DNA of 64,000 nucleotides, from contig OY761542.1 of the NCBI GenBank assembly GCA_963664635.1, forward strand, positions 2,728,001 to 2,792,000, read 5' to 3'. The notes under the pieces are model-generated. The model ran no database searches. It had not been told where the DNA came from and worked only from the letters and a program-made list of their open reading frames with translations. Shown here in pieces: positions 41,036 through 50,288 of this stretch. Each line of letters starts with the position of its first letter. Position 1 is the stretch's first letter. This DNA is from VXNE01 sp963664635. Lineage in GTDB: Bacteria; Pseudomonadota; Gammaproteobacteria; Pseudomonadales; Azotimanducaceae. The position numbers and the translations under genes are program-made.

Positions 41036-42847
41036 ATGTCCGTACGAGACACGATGCGCGGATTCTTCGCGGGCGTTGCCCGCGCTTTCGCTTTCCTCCG
41101 GTTGGCGCTCGCCAACCTGTTCGTGGGCCTGCTGTTGCTGGCCTTCGTCGCGGCCGCGGTGATGGGGGGCCGCGGGAGTGCCGGCGTGCCCGACGGGACG
41201 GCCCTGGTGGTGGCTCCCAAGGGCGCCATCGTCGAGCAGCCCGGCACCCCGGACCCGTTGCCGGCGTTGCTGGGCGCCGGCGGGTCGGGCCAGGTCACCG
41301 CCGCGGACCTGTTGCGGGCCATCGAGGGGGCGGCGTCCGACGACCGTGTCGCGGTGCTCGCGATGGACCTGAGCGACCTCTGGTACGTGAGTCCGGCGAA
41401 CATCGAGTCGCTGGGCGCCGCCATCCGCACGTTCCGGGAGAGCGGGAAGAAGGTGATCGCGTCGAGCGACCAATACACCCAGGACCGCTACCACCTGGCG
41501 AGCTTCGCCGACGAGGTCTACCTGCATCCGCTGGGGCAGGTCGTCCTCCCCGGGTACGGCATGTACCGCGACTACTACTCGGGGCTGCTCGACAAGCTCA
41601 AGGTCAACGTGCACGTGTTCCGCGTGGGCACCTACAAGGCGGCGGTCGAACCCTTCACGCGTCCGGACATGTCGCCGGAAGCGCGCGAAGCCAACCTGAC
41701 GCTGGTCACGGACCTTTGGGAAAGCTACGTGAACAGCGTCGCCGAGAACCGGAACATGACCCCGGCGGCGGTCCGGCGCTTCGCCGACGAATACGATGTC
41801 CTGCTGGCCGAGGTCGGCGGCGACCCGGCCCGCGCCGCCCTCGAGAACGGCCTCGTCGACGAGCTGCTGACCCCGGAAGCGCTGCGGGAGCGGCTGGCCG
41901 CCGAAGTCGGCGAGGAAGAAGCCGACGACCTGTCCCGCACGCCGTTCTCCAGCTACCTCCTCGCCACGGGGCCAAAGTTGCCGGGGTCCGGGGACCGGAT
42001 CGCGGTGGTCGTCGCGCAGGGCGCCATCCAGATGGGGGATCAGCCCCGGGGCAGCGTCGGATCGGACTCGACCGCGCGGCTCATCCGGCGTGCGCGGGAA
42101 GACGACTCCGTCAAGGCCGTCGTGCTGCGGGTGGACTCGCCGGGGGGCAGCGCCTTCGCCTCGGAAGTGATCCGGCAGGAACTCGAACTCGCGCAGACCG
42201 CGGGCAAGCCGGTGGTGGCCTCGATGGGCGGCGTGGCGGCGTCGGGCGGATACTGGATCTCCGCCACGGCGGACGAGATCTGGGCAGCGCCGACCACGAT
42301 CACGGGGTCCATCGGGGTCTTTTCGATGATCCCCAGCCTGGAGGACAGTTTCGCGTCGGTCGGCATCACCCGCGACGGCGTCGGCAGCACCGCGCTCTCG
42401 GATTCGTACGACGTCTTCTCCGGCGTGAGCGAACGCATGGGCAGCATCCTGCAGGCGTCGGTGGACCATGTGTACGAGCGTTTCCTGAACCTCGTGGCCC
42501 GCGGGCGGGACATGGCGGTGGAGGATGTCGACGCGGTCGGCCAGGGTCGCGTCTGGACCGGCCGCAAGGCTCTGGAACTCGGGCTGGTGGACGGCCTGGG
42601 CGATCTCGAGCGGGCGGTGGAGGCGGCGGCCAGGCTCGCGGAGCTGGACGAGTACAGCGTTACGGTGTTCGAGAAGGAACTCTCTCCCGCAGAGGAGTTG
42701 CTGATGCGTTTCGCGGACAACCTCGGGTTCGCCGACTCCGCGGCGGCGTACTGGGTCCGACGCGCCCTGTCGAGCGTGGAGGAACTGCACGCGCTGAACG
42801 ACCCGGGGCACATCTACGCCATCTGCGCGAACTGCCCGGGGCGCTGA
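41036..42847 (+). CDS. sppA: Signal peptide peptidase SppA, 67-kDa type
   Basis: A 603-residue inner-membrane serine protease that degrades cleaved signal peptides. An N-terminal anchor (LANLFVGLLLLAFVAAAVM) is followed by two S49 domains. The first carries the general-base Lys in VGTYKAAVEPFTR (about residue 200). The second carries the nucleophile Ser in ASMGGVAASGGYWIS (about residue 405), in the normal tandem arrangement. ATG 41036 is chosen; ATG 41054 is also possible. It is followed 14 bp later by ridA. Confidence 0.94.
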   Translation: MSVRDTMRGFFAGVARAFAFLRLALANLFVGLLLLAFVAAAVMGGRGSAGVPDGTALVVAPKGAIVEQPGTPDPLPALLGAGGSGQVTAADLLRAIEGAASDDRVAVLAMDLSDLWYVSPANIESLGAAIRTFRESGKKVIASSDQYTQDRYHLASFADEVYLHPLGQVVLPGYGMYRDYYSGLLDKLKVNVHVFRVGTYKAAVEPFTRPDMSPEAREANLTLVTDLWESYVNSVAENRNMTPAAVRRFADEYDVLLAEVGGDPARAALENGLVDELLTPEALRERLAAEVGEEEADDLSRTPFSSYLLATGPKLPGSGDRIAVVVAQGAIQMGDQPRGSVGSDSTARLIRRAREDDSVKAVVLRVDSPGGSAFASEVIRQELELAQTAGKPVVASMGGVAASGGYWISATADEIWAAPTTITGSIGVFSMIPSLEDSFASVGITRDGVGSTALSDSYDVFSGVSERMGSILQASVDHVYERFLNLVARGRDMAVEDVDAVGQGRVWTGRKALELGLVDGLGDLERAVEAAARLAELDEYSVTVFEKELSPAEELLMRFADNLGFADSAAAYWVRRALSSVEELHALNDPGHIYAICANCPGR

Positions 42848-42861
42848 GGGGGACCGGGATC

Positions 42862-43287
42862 ATGGGCGACTTTGCACGAAGAGAGATCCGTCTTGCGGAC
42901 CTGTGCGAGCCGATCAGCCACTACACGGACGCCGTGCGCTTCGGAAATCTGCTGTTCATTTCGGGAATGGTGGGGGTGGACGCGCAGGGGCGCATGGTCG
43001 GCGAGGGGGATGTCGTGGCGCAGGCCAGGGCGACATTCGGCAACATCGGGCGCGTCCTCGAGTCCGAGGGCGGGAGCTTCGCCGACGTGCTCAAGGTGAC
43101 GGTGTACCTGCGCAACGTGGAGGATCGCGCCAGGATCGACCCGGTGCGTGCCGAGTTCTTCGGGGACGCGCGGCCCGCGAGCACCCTGGTCGAGGTATCC
43201 AAGCTCGTCCACCCCGGACTGCTGATCGAGGTCGAGGCGATTGCCGGCTTGCCCGAGGGCGCCGTCGGGGACGGGTCACGGGGCTGA
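42862..43287 (+). CDS. RidA family protein (enamine/imine deaminase-like)
   Basis: A 141-residue YjgF/YER057c/UK114 protein, which hydrolyses reactive enamines from PLP enzymes or related intermediates. The core shows FGNLLFISGMVGVD, VAQARATFGNIGRVLES, ADVLKVTVYLRNVED and the ARPASTLVEVSKL active-site strand with its conserved Arg. ATG 42862 lies 14 bp after sppA, so the two are co-transcribed. Confidence 0.9.
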   Translation: MGDFARREIRLADLCEPISHYTDAVRFGNLLFISGMVGVDAQGRMVGEGDVVAQARATFGNIGRVLESEGGSFADVLKVTVYLRNVEDRARIDPVRAEFFGDARPASTLVEVSKLVHPGLLIEVEAIAGLPEGAVGDGSRG

Positions 43288-43323
43288 CGTAGGGTGGCCG
43301 ACCAGTTGGCGGCGCCGTAGCCG

Positions 43324-44010
43324 TTGTACACAGTCGTCTACGAGGACGCCGACCTTCTCGTTCTCGACAAGGCCAGCGGTGTTTCCGTGCTCGCCGACCG
43401 GACGGGAGCGCCTTGCCTGTGGGATGAACTGAAGCGCCGCTATCCCCGCCCGCGCCTTGTCCACCGCATCGACAAGGGCACCAGCGGCCTGCTGCTCGTG
43501 GCCCTCACGGCGACACGCCAGCGTGCCTTGGCACAGGCGTTCAACAGCCAGGTGATCCGCAAGCACTACCTGGCCGTCGTGGCCGGCCACATCGCCGCCG
43601 GTGCGACGCTGCGCATCGCTTTGCCGCTCCAGCGTGGCCGCAAGAGCCGCTACCGGGTGGCCGGCTTGCGCGAGGAAATCCGCTCCTCCCGCCAAGGCTG
43701 GACATTGCCGCCCCTCGAGCGCCAGGGCGGCCGCGAGTCGACGACTCGTGTGCGCGTCATCCGCACCTCGCCCAGCCGTTCGCTCTTGGCGGTGCAACCC
43801 CTCACCGGCCGCGCCCACCAGATCCGCGTCCACCTTGCCTGGATCGGCCACGCCATCGTCGGCGATCACCTCTACGGCAGACCATCGTCCGAAGAACAGG
43901 CCGGACCCCGCCTTGCGCTCCACGCGCACCGCCTCGCGGCACCCGGATTCGGCACCTTCAAAGCACTGCCGGACGCCCAATTCGACACCTTGCTCTCACC
44001 GAGCGCATAA
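43324..44010 (+). CDS. RluA-family pseudouridine synthase
   Basis: A 228-residue RNA-modifying enzyme without an S4 domain. The catalytic Asp is in LVHRIDKGTSGLLLVALT. KHYLAVVAGH, a basic loop (RGRKSRYRV) and PLTGRAHQIRVHLAWIGHAIVGDHLYG complete the family pattern. It starts with TTG 43324. The target (rRNA or tRNA) cannot be told from sequence alone. Confidence 0.88.
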   Translation: MYTVVYEDADLLVLDKASGVSVLADRTGAPCLWDELKRRYPRPRLVHRIDKGTSGLLLVALTATRQRALAQAFNSQVIRKHYLAVVAGHIAAGATLRIALPLQRGRKSRYRVAGLREEIRSSRQGWTLPPLERQGGRESTTRVRVIRTSPSRSLLAVQPLTGRAHQIRVHLAWIGHAIVGDHLYGRPSSEEQAGPRLALHAHRLAAPGFGTFKALPDAQFDTLLSPSA

Positions 44011-44161
44011 GGACCCGGCCCAAGGGCGTCTGTCCTGACTCGATCTCGATCTCGCCAGATTGCAGGCTTGGGTCACGTCCGTCACTCTTCCTTCGATAAG
44101 GGGACACACGCGAAACGCGTCCTACAGTTGCGTGGGCGGTTTCCTACGCTGGCGGGAAGAC

Positions 44162-44277
44162 GTAGGGGGGCTTGTCCCCGCCCGGGGTGGTCCGTGCGCG
44201 ATCCCGGGACGCCGCAAAAGAAGCGGGACGGGGCGCTACGAGGGCGGGGGACGGGACGCCGCAAGGGCGTCCCCTAC
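44162..44277. repeat. REPIN-like element between pseudouridine synthase and DUF1232 gene
   Basis: GTAG at 44162-44165 and an inverted GTAG (CTAC) at 44274-44277 bound GC-rich hairpins. The right one is GGGACGCC/GGCGTCCC around GCAAG (44253-44273). Read on the minus strand it nearly matches the left end of the REPIN at 25391, with paired compensatory changes. The rest of the 266-bp gap (44011-44161) shows nothing else I can support. Confidence 0.65.
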
Positions 44278-44834
44278 TAGAACAAGCGAACGCGGGTGCG
44301 GCTCGGGGCTCTGGAGACGCGGGCCTGGCGGCGGCGGCGCATGCGCCCGTGCAGGTCGCGCCGCTTCTGGGTGAGCCACTGGTCGCGCGTGACGTTGGGG
44401 TCGCGGTTGCGCGAGGCCTCCTCCCGCTGGTAACGGCGGAAATCCTCGAAAGCGTCGATCTCGGGTCTCAGCTCCCGCACGATGAGCTCGATCATGATCG
44501 CGTCGTCGAGGTAGCCGAGCACCGGCACGCTGTCGTGAATGATGTCTTCCGGATTGGCGAAGTAGGAGAGCGCCGCGAGGACGTTGCGGCGTTCCTGCGC
44601 CGGCAGGTTCCACTCGCTGTCGCGGAGCATGTCGACCAGGCTCGCCACGCGCCCGACCCGCTGCGAGACGAAGTTGGGGACGTTGCCGCCCTGCACGACT
44701 TCGATCATCGCTTCCGCGCGGCCGATGACTTCTTCCGGGGCGGCCCGCTTCATGCTTTCCTGGGCGCGCTTCATCGCCGTGCGGAAATACTCGAGGTCCT
44801 TCTCCTCGAGATCGAAGGTAATCCGAAGCGACAT
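44277..44834 (-). CDS. DUF1232 (YkvA-like) small protein
   Basis: A 185-residue protein. The C-terminal half has the DUF1232 pattern of a short hydrophobic helix (NVLAALSYFANPEDIIHDSVPVLGYLDDAIMIELIV), as in YkvA-type proteins. The N-terminal half is charged and helical, and the tail is very basic (RMRRRRQARVSR). Function is unknown. It starts at ATG 44834. Its TAG stop abuts the GTAG of a REP-like sequence. Confidence 0.78.
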   Translation of the reverse strand: MSLRITFDLEEKDLEYFRTAMKRAQESMKRAAPEEVIGRAEAMIEVVQGGNVPNFVSQRVGRVASLVDMLRDSEWNLPAQERRNVLAALSYFANPEDIIHDSVPVLGYLDDAIMIELIVRELRPEIDAFEDFRRYQREEASRNRDPNVTRDQWLTQKRRDLHGRMRRRRQARVSRAPSRTRVRLF

Positions 44835-44871
44835 TGCGCCCTCCCGTGCCGATTGCGCGGCGACTATACCA

Positions 44872-46311
44872 TCATCGATTGCGCACCGATTTGCGCACCG
44901 ATTCATGCACCGATTTACGCACCGATTTACGCACCAAGGGCAGCGCCTCGCGCAGCACGCGGTGCAACGCATCCTGGTCCATCACGCCGCGCAGAAGCTC
45001 CGCTCCGGGCCCGGTTGCGTATGCGGCAACGTCCTGCCCGCCGTGGGTTTCCGCCGCCAGCGGCAAGGTCGCCGCCTGCCGGTAGTCCGGCGCCAGGGGA
45101 TCCTCGTCCTCCAGTTCCACGGCGCGGAAACCAGGGCCGTTCGCGTAGCTCAGGGTGGTGTAGGGCCGTTGCCGGGCGTCGGTCAGCGGTTCGCCCGCCA
45201 CGGTGGCGTACCCCAGGATCGGATTGCCGCGTTCCGAATAGCCGCTGATGCTCAGGGTGTGGGCGTGGTCGGCGGTCACCAGGATCAGGGTCGAGGAGGG
45301 GTCCGTCAGTTCGACCGCGGTGCGTACCGCCGCGGCGAGCGCGATGGTGTCCTCCAGCGCCCGGTAGGCATTGCCCGCGTGGTGCGCATGGTCGATGCGG
45401 CCGCCTTCCACCGTCAGGAAGAAGCCCTTCGGGCCCCGCGACAGCCGTTCGATAGCCACCCGCGTCATCTCGGCGAGGGACGGCTCGCCGGCCGTGTCTT
45501 CTTCCCGGTCGGTCTCCCAGGCCATGTTCGAACGCGAGAACAGACCGAGCAACTGGCCCTCCTCGGAGACGGCGCGCAGGAGCTCCTCGTTCCAGACGTA
45601 TTGACGGCCCGCCCCGCCCGCGAGCCACTCGTCGATCAGGTGCCGTCCATCGCGTCGCTCGCCGGTGCGCGACGGATACTCCGGATCGGCAACGTCCACC
45701 GGGAGGAACGCCCCCCTGCCGCCCCCCAGCACGATGTCGATGCCGTCGCCGTGGGGGAACTCGACGAACTGGCGGGCGATGTCCCTGCACGCGCCGTCGT
45801 GTCCCTCCGGCAGGTCCGCGTCGGACTCCCAGGAACGCTCGGACGCGTGCGCGTACAGGGCGGCCGGCGTTGCGTGGGTCACGGTGGTCGTCGTGACGAT
45901 GCCGGTCAGCATGCCCGCGGCCTCGGCTTCCTCGGCCAGGGTCGGCAGCGCGGCCGCCGCCGTCCCCGCGCAGTCGCCGCGTTCGAGCTCGGGTCCGACG
46001 CTCAGCACCCCGGCACGCGTCTTGACGCCCGTGACGATGGCGGACATCGTGCCGGCGGAGTCCGCCACCTGGGCGTCCGTGTTGTAGGTCTTGACGAGGG
46101 CCACGTTCTCGAAGCGCTCGAACGAGAGGTAGTGTTCTTCCCCGGGACCGCCGAGCCGCTGGCCTTCCAGGATGCGCGCGGCGGTGACGGTCGCGACCCC
46201 CATGCCGTCGCCGACGAAGAGGATGGCGCTGCGCGGCGCCTCGGCGACGGTGGCGGACGCGCATGCCAGTACGGCCGAGCATGCGGCGGCGCGGAGCCCG
46301 CGCCGGCTCAT
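44872..46311 (-). CDS. Alkaline phosphatase (PhoA family), exported
   Basis: A 479-residue secreted phosphomonoesterase. After a signal peptide (about 24 residues) come the metal-site start AILFVGDGMGVATVTAARI and the phosphoserine loop QVADSAGTMSAIVTGVKT. Zinc/magnesium ligand segments follow (TVEGGRIDHAHHAGNAYRALED, LVTADHAHTL, ETHGGQDVAAYATGP). It starts at ATG 46311 and overlaps the gor stop (ATGA). The basic tail contains VRKS repeats from 12-bp tandem units. Confidence 0.92.
   Translation of the reverse strand: MSRRGLRAAACSAVLACASATVAEAPRSAILFVGDGMGVATVTAARILEGQRLGGPGEEHYLSFERFENVALVKTYNTDAQVADSAGTMSAIVTGVKTRAGVLSVGPELERGDCAGTAAAALPTLAEEAEAAGMLTGIVTTTTVTHATPAALYAHASERSWESDADLPEGHDGACRDIARQFVEFPHGDGIDIVLGGGRGAFLPVDVADPEYPSRTGERRDGRHLIDEWLAGGAGRQYVWNEELLRAVSEEGQLLGLFSRSNMAWETDREEDTAGEPSLAEMTRVAIERLSRGPKGFFLTVEGGRIDHAHHAGNAYRALEDTIALAAAVRTAVELTDPSSTLILVTADHAHTLSISGYSERGNPILGYATVAGEPLTDARQRPYTTLSYANGPGFRAVELEDEDPLAPDYRQAATLPLAAETHGGQDVAAYATGPGAELLRGVMDQDALHRVLREALPLVRKSVRKSVHESVRKSVRNR
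44881..44936 (-). repeat. 12-bp tandem repeats in the 3' end of the alkaline phosphatase gene
   Basis: Four and a half contiguous units of GCGCACCGATTT-type sequence encode VRKS-VRKS-VHES-VRKS-VR at the C-terminus. The unit keeps the frame, so length variation would add or remove a basic tetrapeptide. Confidence 0.85.
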
Positions 46312-47657
46312 CGGACCGCTTCCCGCATCGTCACGAACTCCTCCGCCGCCGTCGGGTGGATGCCGATGGTCCGGTCGAAGTCCGCCTTGGTGGCGCCGGC
46401 GTTGATCGCGACGGACAGGCCCTGCACGATCTCGCCCGCCTCCGGACCCACCATGTGCGCGGCGACGACCCGGTCGCTGTCGCCGTCGACGAGCAGCTTC
46501 ATCAGCGTGCGCTCCTCGCGGCCCGTCAGGGTGTGCTTCATCGGCCGGAACGTCGACTCGAACACCTGGAGGGCGGGAAACCGTTCCCGGGCGCGCTCCT
46601 CCGTCGGACCGACGGTGCCGATGTTCGGCTGGCAGAAGACGGCCGTCGCGACGCTCTCGTAGTCCACCGTGCGGTCCTCGCCGCCGAACAGGTTATAGGC
46701 GATGCACATGCCCTCCGCGATCGCCACGGGGGTGAGCTGGACGCCGCCGGTCACGTCGCCGATCGCAAAGACATGGGGCACGTTGGTGCGATAGGCAGCG
46801 TCGACGGGCACGGCTCCGGCGTCCGTGCACGTCACCCCGGCGTGCTCGAGGCCGAGCCCCGCGGTGTTGGGCGCGCGTCCCGTGGCGTACATGACGAGGT
46901 CCGCCTCGATGGGCTCCCCGGCCGCGGTCCGCACCAGCAACGCGTCGCCGTGGCGTTCGACGGACGTCACCCGCGTGTCGAAGCGCAGGTCGATGTCCTT
47001 GTGCCGCAGTTCGTCCGCCACGAAGTGACGGACGGCGCCATCGAAGCCCCGCAGGAAGAGCGGCCCCCGGTACAGCAGCGCGGTCTCGGCGCCGAGGCCG
47101 CGGAAGATGCCCGCGAACTCGACGGCGATGTAGCCGCCGCCGACGATGACCGCGCGCTCGGGAAAGCGGTCGAGGTAGAAGGCTTCGTTGGAAGTGATCA
47201 CGTGCTCCGCCCCCGGCACGGACGGCACGCTCGGCCAGCTCCCCGTTGCCACCAGCACGTGCTCCGCGGTCACCGTCTCCCCGTCGACCGCGATGCTATG
47301 GGGCCCGGTGAGCACGGCGCGGGCATCGATGACCTCGGCGCCGGCGCCCTCGAGCAGGTTGCGGTAGACGCCGTTCAGGCGCTCGATCTCGCGGGTCTTG
47401 TTGTCGCGCAGCGCCGGCCAGTCGAACGCCGGCGGCGCGCTGGTCCAGCCGTAGGCGGCGCCGTCCTGAAAGTCCTCCGCGTAGTGCGAGCCATACACGA
47501 AGAGCTTCTTCGGCACGCATCCCACGTTCACGCACGTTCCGCCGAGGTAGCGTTCCTCGGCCACGGCGACGCGGGCGCCGAGGGCCGCCGACATGCGCGC
47601 CGCCCGGGTCCCCCCCGACCCGGCGCCGATGACGAAGAGGTCGTAGTCGAATTGCAT
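46308..47657 (-). CDS. gor: Glutathione-disulfide reductase
   Basis: A 449-residue FAD/NADPH disulfide reductase. The FAD motif is DLFVIGAGSGGTRAARMSA, the redox disulfide is GGTCVNVGCVPKK, the NADPH fold is AVIVGGGYIAVEFAGI, and the C-terminal active-site His is in GIHPTAAEEFVTM. The pattern fits glutathione reductase better than lipoamide or trypanothione enzymes. ATG 47657; alkaline phosphatase follows with a 4-bp overlap. Confidence 0.94.
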   Translation of the reverse strand: MQFDYDLFVIGAGSGGTRAARMSAALGARVAVAEERYLGGTCVNVGCVPKKLFVYGSHYAEDFQDGAAYGWTSAPPAFDWPALRDNKTREIERLNGVYRNLLEGAGAEVIDARAVLTGPHSIAVDGETVTAEHVLVATGSWPSVPSVPGAEHVITSNEAFYLDRFPERAVIVGGGYIAVEFAGIFRGLGAETALLYRGPLFLRGFDGAVRHFVADELRHKDIDLRFDTRVTSVERHGDALLVRTAAGEPIEADLVMYATGRAPNTAGLGLEHAGVTCTDAGAVPVDAAYRTNVPHVFAIGDVTGGVQLTPVAIAEGMCIAYNLFGGEDRTVDYESVATAVFCQPNIGTVGPTEERARERFPALQVFESTFRPMKHTLTGREERTLMKLLVDGDSDRVVAAHMVGPEAGEIVQGLSVAINAGATKADFDRTIGIHPTAAEEFVTMREAVR

Positions 47658-47860
47658 CGTTGCTGGTGCCTGTGGACGTGGTGTTTGCGGAGTCCGCGCC
47701 CATTCGCCGGGGCGCCGGCGACGGCGCGTCGGAGGCGCTGGGCTGCTGGCGGCGGCGTCGGGCGCGGAGTATTGCAAACCGGGCCGCAAACCGCGAACCT
47801 TCGACCGCCCGAAGCGCCGCGAACCGTTCCCGCGAGGCGCCTGTTGCCCTGGGGGCCGTC

Positions 47861-49201
47861 ATGAATCTCACCGTGTTCGGAGCCGGTTACGTCGGTCTCG
47901 TCACCGGCGCGTGTTTCGCGGAACGCGGCAACCGGGTCGTCTGCATCGATGTCGACACCGGCCTGATTGCCGACCTCGAGCGCGGCACGGTCCCGATCCA
48001 CGAACCGGGGCTGGCGGAACTCGTCGCGAACGGGCGGCGCACCGGCCGTCTGAGCTTTTCGACGGACGCGGCGGCCGGCGTCGCCCATGGGGACGTGCTG
48101 TTCATCGCCGTGGGTACGCCGCCCGACGAGGACGGCTCGGCCGACCTCTCCCATGTGCTGGATGTCGCCTCGACCATCGGCCGATACCTCGACGCCCCGA
48201 TGATCGTCGTCGACAAGTCCACGGTCCCGGTCGGTGCGGCGGAGCGCGTCCGGCAACGCATCGCGGCGGGTCTGGACGAGCGCGGCGCAACCGTGGAATT
48301 CGACGTCGTCTCGAACCCCGAGTTCCTCAAGGAGGGCGCCGCGGTCGCGGACTTCATGAAGCCCGACCGCGTGATCATCGGCAGCGACAGCCCGCGGGCG
48401 GCCAGGAGCCTCGAGCGCCTCTATGCTCCGTTCAACCGCAACCGGGACCGGGTGGTGCACATGGATGTCCGCTCGGCGGAGCTGACGAAGTACGCCGCCA
48501 ACGCCATGCTCGCGACGCGCATCAGCCTCATGAACGAACTCGCCAACCTGGCCGAACGGCTCGGCGCGGACATCGAGGCGGTACGCCGGGGCATCGGCTC
48601 CGACCCGCGCATCGGGCCAAGCTTCATCTATCCCGGGATCGGCTATGGGGGTTCGTGTTTTCCGAAGGACATCCGCGCACTCATCAGGAGCGCGGAAGAC
48701 GCGGATTGCACGGTGGAGATGCTACGCAGCGTGGAAACCGTGAATGCGCGCCAGAAGGTGCTGCTGTTCGACAAGATGCAGGCGTACTTCGAAGATGGTC
48801 TCGAGGGGCGCACCTTCGCGTTCTGGGGACTGGCCTTCAAGCCCAACACGGACGACATGCGGGAAGCGCCGAGCCGCGTGCTGATGGAGCGGCTGTGGGA
48901 GGCGGGAGCGTCCGTACGCGCCTATGATCCGGCGGCCCGGGATTCGGCGCGCCGCATCTACGGAGAGCGCGAGGGCCTGGTCCTCTGCGACAGCCGCGAC
49001 GACGCCCTCGACGGCGCCGACGCGCTGGCGGTGGTTACCGAGTGGGCGGAGTTCTGGAGTCCGGACTTCGGCGCGATCAAGCGGTCGCTGGGACGGCCGG
49101 CGATCTTCGACGGACGCAACCTCTACGACCCTGCCCTGCTCAGGGAACTGGGCTTCGATCATTTCCCGATCGGCCGGACAGCCGGCTGGGCAGATTCATG
49201 A
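47861..49201 (+). CDS. ugd: UDP-glucose 6-dehydrogenase
   Basis: A 446-residue NAD enzyme that makes UDP-glucuronate for exopolysaccharide or LPS. The NAD fold is NLTVFGAGYVGLVTGACFA. VDKSTVPVGAAERV, SNPEFLKEGAAVADFMKPDRV and the catalytic Cys in GYGGSCFPKDIRAL are intact. It starts at ATG 47861, and galE begins within its stop codon (ATGA), so the two form an operon for UDP-sugars. Confidence 0.95.
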   Translation: MNLTVFGAGYVGLVTGACFAERGNRVVCIDVDTGLIADLERGTVPIHEPGLAELVANGRRTGRLSFSTDAAAGVAHGDVLFIAVGTPPDEDGSADLSHVLDVASTIGRYLDAPMIVVDKSTVPVGAAERVRQRIAAGLDERGATVEFDVVSNPEFLKEGAAVADFMKPDRVIIGSDSPRAARSLERLYAPFNRNRDRVVHMDVRSAELTKYAANAMLATRISLMNELANLAERLGADIEAVRRGIGSDPRIGPSFIYPGIGYGGSCFPKDIRALIRSAEDADCTVEMLRSVETVNARQKVLLFDKMQAYFEDGLEGRTFAFWGLAFKPNTDDMREAPSRVLMERLWEAGASVRAYDPAARDSARRIYGEREGLVLCDSRDDALDGADALAVVTEWAEFWSPDFGAIKRSLGRPAIFDGRNLYDPALLRELGFDHFPIGRTAGWADS

Positions 49202-50217
49202 AGGTCCTGGTGACCGGCGGCGCCGGGTACATCGGCAGCCACACCGTGCTGGAACTCGTCGCGGCGGGGCACGATCCGGTGCTGCTCGACAACTTCTCCA
49301 ATGCATCGCCTGGGGCGCTGTCGGGTCTCAATGCGCTAGCCGGCCGGGAGATCGCGTGGGTCGAGGGCGACATTCGCGACGGAGGCTGCCTCGACGCGGT
49401 GTTCGGGGACGGCGACTTCGACGCGGTCATCCACTTTGCGGGGCTCAAGGCCGCCGGCGAGTCGGTGGCGGAGCCGCTGCGCTACTACGCGAACAATGTC
49501 GCCGGCACCGTCCGCCTGCTCGAACGCATGGAAACCCACGGCGTCAGGACGCTGGTCTTCAGTTCCTCCGCGACGGTCTACAGGGTCGTTGGCGCGGACG
49601 ACTACGCGCCGCGCGGGGAGAGCGCGCCGACCGGGCCGGAGAGTCCTTACGGGCGCACGAAGCTCATCGTGGAGGAACTGCTGCGCGACCTCTGCGCCGC
49701 GCATCCGGACTGGCGCGTCTCCGTGCTGCGCTATTTCAATGCGGTCGGCGCCCATCCGAGCGGGACGATCGGGGAGGACCCGACGGGCATCCCGAGAAAC
49801 CTGCTGCCGTGCATCGCTCAGGTGGCGGTCGGACGGCGCGAACTGCTCGAGGTGTTCGGCAACGATTACCCGACCCGGGACGGAACCTGCGTGCGGGACT
49901 ACCTCCACGTCGTCGACCTGGCACGGGCGCATATCCGGGCCGTCGACTACCTCGGGCGAAACCCGGGCTTTGCGGTGCACAACCTCGGTACCGGACGCGG
50001 GAGCACGGTGTTCGAAGCGATCCGCGCGTTCGAGCGGGCGAGCGGGCAGTCGATCCCTTACCGTGTCGTCGCACGCCGCCCGGGAGACGTCCCCGTCTAC
50101 GTGGCCGATCCGGCGCTGGCGCAGGAGGAACTCGGCTGGACCGCCGAGTGGGATCTCGATCGAATGTGCGCCGACCTGTGGCGCTGGCAGTCGACGCATC
50201 CGGACGGTTTCGACTGA
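49198..50217 (+). CDS. galE: UDP-glucose 4-epimerase
   Basis: A 339-residue short-chain dehydrogenase-type epimerase that interconverts UDP-glucose and UDP-galactose. It has the NAD motif VTGGAGYIGSHTVLEL, HFAGLKAAGES, FSSSATVY, the catalytic SPYGRTK (YxxxK), LRYFNAVGAHPSG and GDVPVYVADP. The usual VYG after the Ser loop reads VYRVVG, a small insertion. ATG 49198 overlaps the ugd stop. Confidence 0.94.
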   Translation: MKVLVTGGAGYIGSHTVLELVAAGHDPVLLDNFSNASPGALSGLNALAGREIAWVEGDIRDGGCLDAVFGDGDFDAVIHFAGLKAAGESVAEPLRYYANNVAGTVRLLERMETHGVRTLVFSSSATVYRVVGADDYAPRGESAPTGPESPYGRTKLIVEELLRDLCAAHPDWRVSVLRYFNAVGAHPSGTIGEDPTGIPRNLLPCIAQVAVGRRELLEVFGNDYPTRDGTCVRDYLHVVDLARAHIRAVDYLGRNPGFAVHNLGTGRGSTVFEAIRAFERASGQSIPYRVVARRPGDVPVYVADPALAQEELGWTAEWDLDRMCADLWRWQSTHPDGFD

Positions 50218-50234
50218 TCGCGAACGTCTTGATA

Positions 50235-50250
50235 CTGTAATTTCATACAG
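50235..50250. promoter_or_regulatory. imuA: LexA box upstream of imuA
   Basis: CTGTAATTTCATACAG matches the LexA consensus CTGT-N8-ACAG exactly. It lies 39 bp before the imuA start codon, so the imuA-imuB-dnaE2 operon should be repressed by LexA and induced by DNA damage. Confidence 0.88.
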
Positions 50251-50288
50251 GTAATCTGAGCGGCCCTATATGAAAAGACAGCATTCCG

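Noticed and set aside
39706..42861. Very long plus-strand frame ahead of the RidA gene
   Set aside because: It is antisense to murF and overlaps sppA in another frame. Its Arg/Gly-rich sequence has no domain; only the last 142 codons, the RidA protein, are real.
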